Shown piece by piece: positions 36,437-44,540 of a stretch of DNA of 45,258 nt (its first letter is position 1; every line of letters begins with the position of its first letter). The DNA lies in assembly GCA_030539295.1 (NCBI GenBank), contig JAUNSJ010000027.1, forward strand, positions 1 through 45,258, given 5' to 3'. The notes beneath the pieces are model-generated. The model worked only from the letters and a program-made list of their open reading frames with translations, was not told where the DNA came from and ran no database searches. Source of the stretch: Planctomycetia bacterium. Its GTDB lineage: Bacteria; Planctomycetota; Planctomycetia; Pirellulales; Thermoguttaceae. The position numbers were made by a program, and so were the translations under genes.

Positions 36437-36868
36437 ATGAGAATATACACAAGTTTGTTATTTGCAGTTTTTGCGGTTTCATTGTTTCCCGGTTGTGGTG
36501 AAAAGTATGCGTTGTCCCGTGTAACAGGCACAGTTACTTATCAGGGCAAACCTTTGGAGACAGGAACGCTTATTTTTGAGCCGGAACAGGGACGATCGGG
36601 GACAGCCGAAATAAAAGATGGCCAAATTGTCAATGTATCGACGTTTAAGGCGAACGATGGCGTAACGCCTGGTAACGTTCGTGTTGCCGTTTCCTCAGTG
36701 CGTGTTACCGGGCAAAGGGAAGTGCGTGGCGAGAAGAACCCAAACGAAACCTATAAAGTGGATGTAACAGAGTCAGTTATTCCGACTAAATACAACACGG
36801 TGCAAACGAGCGGGTTGACCTACACAATCAATCGCGGCAGAAACGAAATCAGAATAGACCTGCAATAA
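36437..36868 (+). CDS. Small lipoprotein, planctomycete type
   Basis: A 143-residue predicted lipoprotein with lipobox SLFPGC (lipid Cys about 20) and a mature part beginning EKYALSRVTGTVTYQGKPLETGTLIFEPE, the same beta-sandwich pattern G-T-V-x-(Y/F)-x-x-x-P-L as in the lipoprotein at 6200-6655. Both follow a DUF1559 gene in the same order. Function unknown; a surface partner of the pilin-like protein is the natural guess. Confidence 0.75.
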   Translation: MRIYTSLLFAVFAVSLFPGCGEKYALSRVTGTVTYQGKPLETGTLIFEPEQGRSGTAEIKDGQIVNVSTFKANDGVTPGNVRVAVSSVRVTGQREVRGEKNPNETYKVDVTESVIPTKYNTVQTSGLTYTINRGRNEIRIDLQ

Positions 36869-36948
36869 GAATGGACAATAGTTTCGCCTGGCTTGTAATG
36901 CTGGACGTTTTGGAATAATTACATAATTGGCAAAGGAGAAGTACCTTC

Positions 36949-38226
36949 ATGACCACAAAAGAAACGCGACGTAAGTTTTTGAAAAAATGTGTATTCACTG
37001 CCTGTAGTGGTTTCCTGCTTTCGAGGGGATATCATGTGGCAGAAGCTTCGGAAATCGGGCAAACGTGGTCCGGTTGGCGTGAAGGCGAAATGGAAATTCA
37101 TTCGATCTACACGGGCTGTGGCGAATCCATCTTTCATATTCTTCCGGACGGGACGACCATGCTAATTGATGCGGGTGAATGGCGTGCGAACGAAGATATT
37201 AAGGTAGACATTTTGCCCAATGAAACGCGTCATCCTGGAGAATGGATTGCCCGATATATCCAGCGAGTCAATCCGCGCGGTGTGAACGTGGATTATATGA
37301 TGCTTTCGCATTTTCATGAAGATCATTCAGGAGGCTGTGAGTATAGCGCTGGTCGCACGCAAGGTCGGGGCGATGACTATTGTATAAGCGGTCTTTCTGA
37401 AGTTGGAGAATATCTTCATTTCGACAAAGCCTTTGACCGTGGGTACCCCGATTACAGTTTTCATGCGCCGGGTTGTGAGGCAACGGAGTCGAATTTTTGT
37501 AAATTCGTTCGCTGGACCATGAAGGAAAAAGGACTCAAAATGGAGAAATTTGAGACTGGAAAATGCGATCAGATAAAATTGTGCAGAACAGGCACGGACG
37601 AATATGATTTTCACATTCGCAATCTTTGTGCCAATGGTGTCGTCTGGACAGGTAAGGATATGGAAACGCGCAATCTTTTTGAAGGCTGGTCAGGGAATAT
37701 TAATGAGAACGCACTTAGTATAGGGATCCTCTTTTGTTATGGTCCGTTTCGATATTTCAGTGCGGGCGATATTGATCAATCCTGTTTTGACGCGAACATG
37801 AGGGCTCTGCCAGTCGAAGCGATAGTGGGTCAGGCAACGGGACCGGTCGACGTCTGCAAAGCGAATCACCATGGGTGCAATAACGCAATGCCTCCGGAAT
37901 TTGTGCAAGCGGTTCGACCTCGCGTGTATACGGTGAATGTGTACGATCAGACTCACACGGGAGAAGATACCTTAAGAACAATGATGTCGGAAGAACTCTA
38001 TTCCGGTCCGCGGCTCGTCTGCCCGACCATATTTCCTTCCAGTCGCAAGGCAGCCTGCGAAACGATGCCCTTTTTCAATTCGATCGCGACAGAAGGCGGT
38101 CACGTTGTTATTAAAGTTTATGACCAAGGCAGGAAGTACAAGGTCTACTACCTGACAGCCGACGACGAAAGCATGAAGATAAAGGCTGTCTATGGTCCTT
38201 TTGAAGCATCCAATAAGGATGCATGA
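36949..38226 (+). CDS. Tat-exported metallo-beta-lactamase-fold hydrolase
   Basis: A 425-residue protein of the metallo-beta-lactamase superfamily. The zinc motif is HFHEDHSGG (H-x-H-x-D-H), with further ligand candidates in SAGDIDQS and ANHHGC. The N-terminus ETRRKFLKK followed by a hydrophobic stretch is a Tat signal, so it is exported folded, consistent with a metal cofactor. The relatives I recognise are ComEC-like/Rec2-type domains, but no channel part is present, so the substrate is open. AAAGGAG lies before the ATG. It follows the lipoprotein gene by 80 bases and probably belongs to the same transcript, closing the sigma-controlled module. Confidence 0.82.
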   Translation: MTTKETRRKFLKKCVFTACSGFLLSRGYHVAEASEIGQTWSGWREGEMEIHSIYTGCGESIFHILPDGTTMLIDAGEWRANEDIKVDILPNETRHPGEWIARYIQRVNPRGVNVDYMMLSHFHEDHSGGCEYSAGRTQGRGDDYCISGLSEVGEYLHFDKAFDRGYPDYSFHAPGCEATESNFCKFVRWTMKEKGLKMEKFETGKCDQIKLCRTGTDEYDFHIRNLCANGVVWTGKDMETRNLFEGWSGNINENALSIGILFCYGPFRYFSAGDIDQSCFDANMRALPVEAIVGQATGPVDVCKANHHGCNNAMPPEFVQAVRPRVYTVNVYDQTHTGEDTLRTMMSEELYSGPRLVCPTIFPSSRKAACETMPFFNSIATEGGHVVIKVYDQGRKYKVYYLTADDESMKIKAVYGPFEASNKDA

Positions 38227-38239
38227 AAGCGTTCGGGAC

Positions 38240-38289
38240 TGCTCTCGTCGACCCCCAACTTTCACCAAGGGACGTTGGAGACGAGAGCA
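38240..38289. terminator. Large hairpin between converging genes
   Basis: TGCTCTCGTC (38240-38249) pairs with GACGAGAGCA (38280-38289), and inner CCAAC with GTTGG. A pyrimidine-rich stretch follows on the plus strand. It lies just after the stop of the metallo-beta-lactamase gene and 25 bases from the stop of the converging membrane-protein gene, so it may stop both. Confidence 0.6.
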
Positions 38290-38314
38290 TTCAAGATATT
38301 CCGGGTTTTGATTT

Positions 38315-38992
38315 TTAACGTTTCAATAATCGGCTCGACAGGAATCGTATTGTGGATGTAATGAATTGAATGATTCGGTACATATAGAAAGAGTACAGGA
38401 GTACGTAAAAAAAGACGATGCCTGTAAGTAAGACGGGATAGGGCAGACGGGAACATAGCGATGAGGTTTCATAAGGCAAACAGATACTGTATAATCCGCA
38501 ACTAACACCACAACAAAACGAATGAAATAACAACGCATACAAGAAACTGCGATCATTTTTTAGCAAGTTTGGGGAATAACAATACTTTATTGCTGTGTCT
38601 ATCAAAACCAGGAATAGCCCAGTGACGGCAAATAGGAATATCATCCCGATTGGATAATCAATCGGGAAAACCTTTCGAAAATGCCACGCAAGCATCAGAA
38701 AAGGTATTGGAGTAAGCAGGTTTAAAATAAGTATGGAATAGTACCACATTCGAGACGGCATCGAGCCTGTATCATTGAGCCTCCATTTATTTGAAACCAT
38801 GCCTGGGATATATAGTAAAATATTGAACATAGAGTAACCCATAAGAATTATTAAAAGGATACAGTGAGATAGTCTGAAATCCCATTTGTATACGCTATAT
38901 ACAAATATATTCGCAAAGGCGATAACATAGCTGATTATTGCAAGAGCAAAACAACTTGTGCATCTGAACAACAATAGCGTGATTCGTTCCAT
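38315..38992 (-). CDS. Hydrophobic membrane protein, unknown family
   Basis: A 225-residue protein with six or seven predicted membrane helices, starting MERITLLLFRCTSCFALAII. Cysteines are scattered and no catalytic or transport motif is recognised. AT content is high compared with the neighbours. It is alone on the minus strand, convergent with the metallo-beta-lactamase gene. A coding origin is supported by the length, the consistent hydrophobicity and the terminator placed after it, but not by homology. Confidence 0.5.
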   Translation of the reverse strand: MERITLLLFRCTSCFALAIISYVIAFANIFVYSVYKWDFRLSHCILLIILMGYSMFNILLYIPGMVSNKWRLNDTGSMPSRMWYYSILILNLLTPIPFLMLAWHFRKVFPIDYPIGMIFLFAVTGLFLVLIDTAIKYCYSPNLLKNDRSFLYALLFHSFCCGVSCGLYSICLPYETSSLCSRLPYPVLLTGIVFFYVLLYSFYMYRIIQFITSTIRFLSSRLLKR

Positions 38993-40284
38993 GTGCTGCT
39001 TTTCCCTTTCCCTTGCTGGTTAAATCGAACACGCAGCTGAAAAAACGGATTGTCGACGCCACGTAGCGAGACGACAATGGTTTTTTAAGGCATAACAGCC
39101 GCGTCATTTCGTGGATGAGGAGGGCTCACGGCTTCTTTCAAAAACTTGGGAGATGACTCCGTTGCCTAAAACTTCCTCGACAGGTTGCTTAAGAGCAGAG
39201 CCTGCCTCTCCACTTCTCCGAACAATCCCATTTTAGCAGAGAACGACTTCATTTGTCAAGGATTTTTCGATATTTTTCGGAGTTTTTTCTCGAAAACTCT
39301 TCTTCGACCTCTTGCGACCTTTTGCGACTGAGTCCCTTAATGGAAACGTGTCTTGTAATAATAAGTCGCAATGGGTTCTCAAACCGCGAAGTGTACTTCC
39401 TCGCGGTCCTTCAACGGTGGTTGCTGCTCAAGTCATTGTAGTTTGAGTTTCAGTTTGTATCAAAAACTCTCGCATAGTACTCTATCCTGATATTGCTCCT
39501 TTACACTCACGTTTTAACGCTATTTCGATCCGTTCAAGACAACCTCAGAACTCGCTCGACGTAGATTGAACGCCTCGGTCGTCTTGCACGGTCAATCCGT
39601 CGGATTTTCATCGTGAAGGTCGATAGCGGCTTTAACGTTTCAGTAATCACGTTGGTTTTAGAGGTTCTTCAAACCACCAACAGATCACCCACCGCCGAAC
39701 CAACTCCGGTGTACAATCATCTCCTTGACCAACGCCAGGTCCGACACCATATTTACCGCATGACGCGAAATTGAGACGACTATCTCTCCCGTCATACTTG
39801 TTTCCGCCACTCTCCATTTTTGACTCTTCTTTGTCGGCTTTCTCTCTCATGGTTTTCTTTTATTATAAGGGGAAGAAGGGTCTGCAAAGTTCGGCCTTTT
39901 TACCACGCTATGAGGTCACGCTTCAGACTGTAGAACCACTACAGGCTACGGGCATAATTCGCGATGCAATATCAATTCCCAAGTTAATAAACGTATGCTG
40001 TGTGTTTATTTAATATAAGATACGTAATTAAGAGAATATGACAGTAGTTATGATAATAGAACATTAACTAATAAGAGCTTACGCTATCTTTTGTAATAAT
40101 TATGCAAAATAATTTATAGTTATGATTATATAAATATAAATTATTTTTCTAATATCGAAGTTTCGGCAAGCTTTTATGCCGTCTTTGGCAGACAAAACCG
40201 CGTGCGGGAAGCGATGGCCGTGAGTACAGATGGGGCGGGCGAAGCGAACGCGAAACTTTTTGACGATTGTTTTCAGAGGGACGG
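38993..40284. other. Long stretch without convincing genes
   Basis: About 1.3 kb with only short, unsupported open frames. The first part (39000-39900) is of mixed base content with pyrimidine-rich segments. Bases about 40010-40160 are strongly AT-rich. No rRNA, tRNA, IS inverted repeats or replication-origin boxes were recognised; it may be a decayed remnant or contain an unrecognised RNA. Confidence 0.5.
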
Positions 40285-40312
40285 TTGACTTGATGTGAAA
40301 AGGTGTTACAAT
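40285..40312 (+). promoter_or_regulatory. Promoter of the HU-like gene
   Basis: TTGACT (40285-40290) and TACAAT (40307-40312) are 16 bases apart. The leader is about 155 bases and contains a 47-codon frame (40327-40470) that ends five bases before the HU start. Confidence 0.6.
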
Positions 40313-40474
40313 GAACGCACCGTTTTATGATGAATGTGCCGATATTCCCTCAGGAAGTTGTCCGCCCCTATTTTTGGTGTGATACCTCACCAGAGTTTCC
40401 TTGGAATGGCGATTCCCCGTTGTCCGGCTCCGGCTGGTATGCGTGTTATTCAAAGATTAAAGGATTTTGATATC

Positions 40475-40786
40475 ATGACAAAAAAAGACATTGTACGCGT
40501 TATTTCAGAAGAAATGAACCTTCCCCAACAAAAGGTGAAAGAAGTGGTCCAGCGTACTTTTGACGCCATTATTGACGCATTAGCTAATGAAGGCAATATA
40601 GAACTCCGTAACTTTGGCGTCTTTAAAGTGCGTCAGAGGAAGTCTCGTGCCGCTCGAAATCCGCGAACAGGCGTTGAAGTTTGGGTTGAAGGGCGTAATG
40701 TCGTTACCTTTAAAGCGGGTAAAGACATGGAAGACAAAGTCCAAAATGAATCCACCGCTTCCGGGTCGAAAGCAAAAAATGCCTAA
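40475..40786 (+). CDS. HU/IHF-family DNA-binding protein
   Basis: A 103-residue histone-like protein. It starts MTKKDIVRVISEEMNLPQQKVKEVVQRTFDAI and has the beta-arm region ELRNFGVFKVRQRKSRAARNPRTGVEV with the DNA-bending R-N-P block, then VTFKAGKDM. The ATG at 40475 has AGGA 11 bases upstream; an in-frame reading to 40334 exists but lacks support. The C-terminal tail is about ten residues longer than canonical HU. It lies 70 bases before the tRNA gene, next to the insertion site of the phage-like element. Confidence 0.9.
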   Translation: MTKKDIVRVISEEMNLPQQKVKEVVQRTFDAIIDALANEGNIELRNFGVFKVRQRKSRAARNPRTGVEVWVEGRNVVTFKAGKDMEDKVQNESTASGSKAKNA

Positions 40787-40801
40787 ATAGGCCTTGGGGG
40801 G

Positions 40802-40830
40802 TTGTCAACAAGTGCATCTTGTGATATACT
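40802..40830 (+). promoter_or_regulatory. Promoter of the tRNA-Ser gene
   Basis: TTGTCA (40802-40807) and TATACT (40825-40830) are separated by 17 bases, ending about 27 bases before the mature tRNA. Confidence 0.65.
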
Positions 40831-40856
40831 ACGTATATCTTTGGTCGGTTGCACTC

Positions 40857-40943
40857 GGAGAGGTGGCAGAGTGGTCGAATGCGCGGGTTTGCTAAACCCG
40901 TGAGCTCGTAAGGGCTCCGCAGGTTCAAATCCTGTCCTCTCCG
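40857..40943 (+). tRNA. tRNA-Ser (anticodon GCT)
   Basis: Cloverleaf with acceptor GGAGAGG (40857-40863) pairing CCTCTCC (40936-40942) and discriminator G at 40943. The anticodon stem CGGGT/ACCCG encloses a loop with GCT at 40891-40893, reading AGC/AGU codons. A long variable arm follows (GAGCTCGTAAGGGCTC), as in serine tRNAs, and the T arm has the loop TTCAAAT. The CCA end is not encoded. A phage-type integrase lies 90 bases downstream, so the 3' part of this gene probably served as the integration site and remained functional. Confidence 0.95.
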
Positions 40944-40980
40944 CTCTAAAAGCCCTGTATTTTACGGGGCTTTTGTTATT
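40921..40980. other. Candidate attachment site of the integrated element
   Basis: The 3' end of tRNA-Ser and the following terminator region lie between host genes and the integrase gene. tRNA 3' ends are the common target of tyrosine integrases. The second copy should lie to the right of the window; without it, the exact core cannot be set. Confidence 0.4.
40948..40980 (+). terminator. Terminator of tRNA-Ser
   Basis: AAAAGCCCTGTA (40948-40959) pairs with TACGGGGCTTTT (40963-40974) across a three-base loop, 12 pairs, followed by GTTATTTC. A strong Rho-independent terminator, also placed to stop the converging integrase transcript. Confidence 0.8.
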
Positions 40981-41033
40981 TCTTGCTTTAATCTGTTCCT
41001 TTCTGTTTTGAATACTGAATGAATTATTTTCCT

Positions 41034-42188
41034 TCAATTTCGTTCTTTTTCGCTCCCTTTCCCGCCATTTTCCCCGCCACTATCTTTAATGGCCTGTTGG
41101 TAATCGCTTTCAAGCGGGTGTAAATAATGACTTATCGCCGTTCGTGGTGAATGCCCCAACCAGTAAGCCGCAACCGTTGCCGGATATTCCCGATACAGTT
41201 CATTAGACCGACTGCCCCGCAAGTTATGGAACAATCGCGGCCAGCGTTCCAACCCGGCCCGGGAAATAATTTTCCGAAAGGGGAAACGCAAGGTTTGGTT
41301 ATCGCCCCTGTTATAGGTAATAACGTAAATATCGCCCGGTTTCCGCTCTTTGGCGAGTCGTTCCAGTTCTTCCCTTAATTTCGGAAAGAGGGGAACAAGC
41401 CGCCCGGCCTTTCCTTCATGGCGTTCCGTCTTCGGACTTGTAACCCAGAAACGGCCCGTTTCAAAGTCGATATCGGCCCATTTTAACGCCATTGTTTCCG
41501 AGGGGGTCCTAAGTCCCCCGACACGACACAAGGCAAGCAGGGCCCGCCATTCTGCCCCGGGACAAGCGGTTAAAAGTCGTTCGTATTCGTTCGGGGTAAT
41601 AAACCGTTCGTTATCCTTATTGACGAAAGAGCCCTTTTCCACTTTCAGAAATGGGTTATCTTCTGACAGTCCGGTTTCAATCGCCCATTTAAAAACGGTT
41701 CTAACTCTTGTTACCGTGCTTGCCACTGTTGCCGGGGCAAGTATTTTCACCAGTCCGGCCCGCCACTGTTGCGCCCGTTCAAGGGTTATCTTGTCCGGCG
41801 TTTCGTTCGGGTCAAACAGAGTAAAAAATCTTACCTTTGCCGTTCGGTAGGTTACAAGGGTTGACGCTTTCTTGTCTTTGTTCGCTTCAAGGTATCTTTC
41901 CCAGAGTTCGCCCAGACAGGGCATTTTCTGCCGTTCTTCCAGTAGTCCGACTTCCGAAAGTTTTTCCCGAATTTCTTCGGAAAGACTTGTAATAAGCGAA
42001 ACGGTTTTCTTGTCGATAAGAAGTCCGTTTTCCCTTATTGACAAAATACGCTCTACAACGTTTTTTACCGCTTGTGCCGTTCGTTCGTTGTAATGGGTTG
42101 ACAGTCTGATAAATTGCCGTTTACCGTCGAAAAATTCGATTCTAAAGGCGGTTCCGTTTTTTCTCTTAACTTTTGTGATTGACGCCAT
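41034..42188 (-). CDS. int: Tyrosine integrase
   Basis: A 384-residue site-specific recombinase. The core-binding part (about 90-180) includes SAM-like helix CLGELWERYLEANKDKKASTLVTYRTAKV. The catalytic domain shows Arg 227 (GGLRTPSE), Lys 253, His 321 and Arg 324 (FHNLRGSRSNEL), His 346 (WLGHSPRT) and the nucleophile Tyr 355 (SHYLHP). The set is complete, so the enzyme is likely active. It reads toward the tRNA-Ser gene from the first position inside the element, as integrases of tRNA-integrated elements often do. Its codon use and GC are lower than those of the host's translation genes. Confidence 0.93.
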   Translation of the reverse strand: MASITKVKRKNGTAFRIEFFDGKRQFIRLSTHYNERTAQAVKNVVERILSIRENGLLIDKKTVSLITSLSEEIREKLSEVGLLEERQKMPCLGELWERYLEANKDKKASTLVTYRTAKVRFFTLFDPNETPDKITLERAQQWRAGLVKILAPATVASTVTRVRTVFKWAIETGLSEDNPFLKVEKGSFVNKDNERFITPNEYERLLTACPGAEWRALLALCRVGGLRTPSETMALKWADIDFETGRFWVTSPKTERHEGKAGRLVPLFPKLREELERLAKERKPGDIYVITYNRGDNQTLRFPFRKIISRAGLERWPRLFHNLRGSRSNELYREYPATVAAYWLGHSPRTAISHYLHPLESDYQQAIKDSGGENGGKGSEKERN

Positions 42189-42265
42189 TTTTCCTTTTTC
42201 CTTTCCGGCGTGAATCAGTAAACCGCCTCTTATTATAACCGTTCTTCAGTAGGTTTCAAGGCACA

Positions 42266-42712
42266 TTATAAGACAATTGAAACACCTTGAGAAGGTTCTG
42301 ATTCAACTACTAATACCCCGTTTTCATAACGTTTGGCTATCAAATATACGATAGCTGTTGAACGTTTATAATTTTCAATGTCAATGCTCCCTTCTGACCC
42401 GCTTGAATAGTCTTCAAAACTGCATATAATCCCGCCATATTCGTTTTTTATATACAAACTGTAAGACGTTGCGTTAGCAATATTATCAAAAGTAACCTCA
42501 ATTTTTCCTTGTCTGCTTGTACTTGATTTATAAACAACAGAAATAACAGGGGTATCCAAGCTTGTAACAGGTTCTAACGCCGTCACCCGTGTTTCTAACG
42601 CCGCAACAGCCGCCGCCAGCGCGTCAAATTCGGCTTTTCTTACAGCGTGTTCCGGTTTCGTTGCCGCCGCCGGTAACGATACGAACGACAAGCATTTTAT
42701 ATCAGATTCCAT
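42266..42712 (-). CDS. Probable phage structural protein (coiled coil and fibronectin-like domain)
   Basis: A 148-residue protein. Its N-terminus (about 20-45; AVRKAEFDALAAAVAALETRV) is a short coiled coil typical of phage tail-fibre or decoration proteins. Residues about 55-147 (the pattern ISVVYKSSTSRQGKIEVTFDNIANATSYSLYIKNE) look like a fibronectin type III-like beta sandwich. Its ATG overlaps the capsid gene stop as TAATG, so translation is coupled. A head decoration or fibre role is suggested by context only. Confidence 0.6.
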   Translation of the reverse strand: MESDIKCLSFVSLPAAATKPEHAVRKAEFDALAAAVAALETRVTALEPVTSLDTPVISVVYKSSTSRQGKIEVTFDNIANATSYSLYIKNEYGGIICSFEDYSSGSEGSIDIENYKRSTAIVYLIAKRYENGVLVVESEPSQGVSIVL

Positions 42713-44535
42713 TAGTTAGCCCCCGTGCCAGCACTGTAAACCGCCCCAACTCCCGAAAGGAAAACCGGCTTATAATCAAAATAACAGCGGTAACCAATAC
42801 CCAGAGTATTAAAATTAAGTTCGCCCGTTTCAAGGTAAGGGTGTTTAATTCCGTTAAGCCAGACAGAGCCCATAACCGCCGCCATATTCGGAGCCGAAAG
42901 TAAAATGTAATGGGTATCACTTCCATTTTTAACAGGGCTTGCCGCGCCAAAATACGGACTATAGACCGTTTTAAACGCGCTGTAAAATGGGTTGACCGTT
43001 CCGGTCATAATTGTATCGGGAACGGGGGCCCGAACAACGTTATCTTCAACATGGTCAAGCGTTGTCGACTTTTCAATGATAAGGGCTTTTGTATGGAGTG
43101 CCGGGGGAACAAGCAGGAAACGCCCGCCAAGCGCGATAAAATCGCCCGTTTCGTCTTTCGCCGTATCGAATATGGAAAACGCTGTTGACAGTGACTCAAA
43201 GTTAAAAGCAGGGTTTCCGGTGACCTTTGTAAACTTGCTCCGGTTGGAAATAAGGGTATCAAACCAAACCTTCTGACGGGTCAAGTTGACTTTTCGACCA
43301 AACAGCCGGAACAGGTCACCAAACGCTCCCAAGTCGTCATTGATAATCATTTCGCGAGTTAATACCAGCATAGCCCCCCGGGTTTCCGTTGACGCTGTTT
43401 TACCGGTTTCTTTAAGCCCGATATGTTCCAGTTCTCCCCCTTCGGCATAACGTCCAATTTCACCAGACATAAGCAAAGTATATAAGGACGCCTCTTTAAA
43501 ATCCTTAACGGAAATATCTTTCGAAAGTTTCGCGGTTGGGTCTTCAATTTCAGAATAGCCAAGGTCAAGTATCTTGTTGGCAACGTTCGAAAGAAGACCG
43601 GGAAGGGACAGAGTTGAAAACGCGCCCTGCGCAGTACCTGCCGAGATACGCGAGTTATCAAACGCCGCCTTAATGGTACCGTCCGAAAATCGGCCCGTTG
43701 TATCGCCCGCCTGACGTCTTACCACTGATTGTAACGTTTCGCCCCTGTATTCCCGGCGGGTTGCTTCGTCGATCGTTTGGGGACTGTATCCGAACGTTTC
43801 AAGGGTCTTTCCGTCAATGCCGGCGTTAAGCAGTAAGGCGGTTTCAAATAGGGGTGCGAAGTCCGCGCCTCTACTCTCAAGATAAAGTTCCGGGGTTTTC
43901 GGTCTGCCACTTCGAACGGCCAGCAGTTCAACCGACTTTTTCAGGTCTTCCAGTTCCGCTTTAATTTCGTTCGCCTTCTCATTGTCAAACTTTTCAGCCT
44001 CAATAGCCATTTTTTCTCTTTCCTTTCGGTCATTGTTTTTTTCCTGCATTTCATTTTCCTTTCCTTCAATAATGGCGCTTGTCTTACTGTCCGCGCCTTG
44101 TTCGACAAAACTTATTTCCCGCAATTCCATTTTTCGAACAATGGTAACGGGGCCGGAAAAAGTTTTTCCGTTTGCCGTCCCTGTTTGCCCCGCTACCAAG
44201 TTTTCAGCTTCTATCACCGGTCCGCCTATCGACGCCTGCCAAGGATACCCCGCCAGCCCGGCGGCGGTAACGTCAACGGAAAACGGGGTCTTTCGACTTA
44301 TCAGCCCTTCGGCATAAAGTTTTCCGGCTTCAATCTTTATTAAGGTTGTATGCCCTATCCCCTTTTCCGGTGAATGTTCAAGCCGGATCGGAATTTTCTG
44401 ATTAAACGACAGCCCCGTAAAGTCAACGACAACAGGGGCGGAAAACCCGCTTACCCGCATAGGCTCCCCATTATTCGCCACCATTCGAAACCGGGGTATT
44501 TTATCCGGCCCGGCTTCCAAAAATTGTAATATCAT
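42712..44535 (-). CDS. Fused prohead protease-scaffold-major capsid protein (Mu gpT-like)
   Basis: A 607-residue polyprotein. Residues about 1-155 look like a phage prohead protease: His 54 and His 62 in LEHSPEKGIGH, Ser 102 in ASIGG and the ELREISFVEQGA block (138-147). Residues about 160-205 form a charged, helical linker (EKNNDRKEREKMAIEAEKFDNEKANEIKAEL), probably a scaffold-type delta domain. The rest (about 215-607) matches the Mu gpT-type capsid, including TREMIINDDLGAFGDLFRLFGRK and SVWLNGIKHPYLETGEL. Such fusions would be processed during head assembly. GGAAG lies 12 bases before the ATG, in the end of the preceding gene. It must be the capsid subunit of the element. Confidence 0.85.
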   Translation of the reverse strand: MILQFLEAGPDKIPRFRMVANNGEPMRVSGFSAPVVVDFTGLSFNQKIPIRLEHSPEKGIGHTTLIKIEAGKLYAEGLISRKTPFSVDVTAAGLAGYPWQASIGGPVIEAENLVAGQTGTANGKTFSGPVTIVRKMELREISFVEQGADSKTSAIIEGKENEMQEKNNDRKEREKMAIEAEKFDNEKANEIKAELEDLKKSVELLAVRSGRPKTPELYLESRGADFAPLFETALLLNAGIDGKTLETFGYSPQTIDEATRREYRGETLQSVVRRQAGDTTGRFSDGTIKAAFDNSRISAGTAQGAFSTLSLPGLLSNVANKILDLGYSEIEDPTAKLSKDISVKDFKEASLYTLLMSGEIGRYAEGGELEHIGLKETGKTASTETRGAMLVLTREMIINDDLGAFGDLFRLFGRKVNLTRQKVWFDTLISNRSKFTKVTGNPAFNFESLSTAFSIFDTAKDETGDFIALGGRFLLVPPALHTKALIIEKSTTLDHVEDNVVRAPVPDTIMTGTVNPFYSAFKTVYSPYFGAASPVKNGSDTHYILLSAPNMAAVMGSVWLNGIKHPYLETGELNFNTLGIGYRCYFDYKPVFLSGVGAVYSAGTGAN

Positions 44536-44540
44536 TCAGA

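Noticed and set aside
39253..40013. Several short frames in the gene-free stretch
   Set aside because: All below 85 codons, on both strands, without ribosome sites or recognised motifs.
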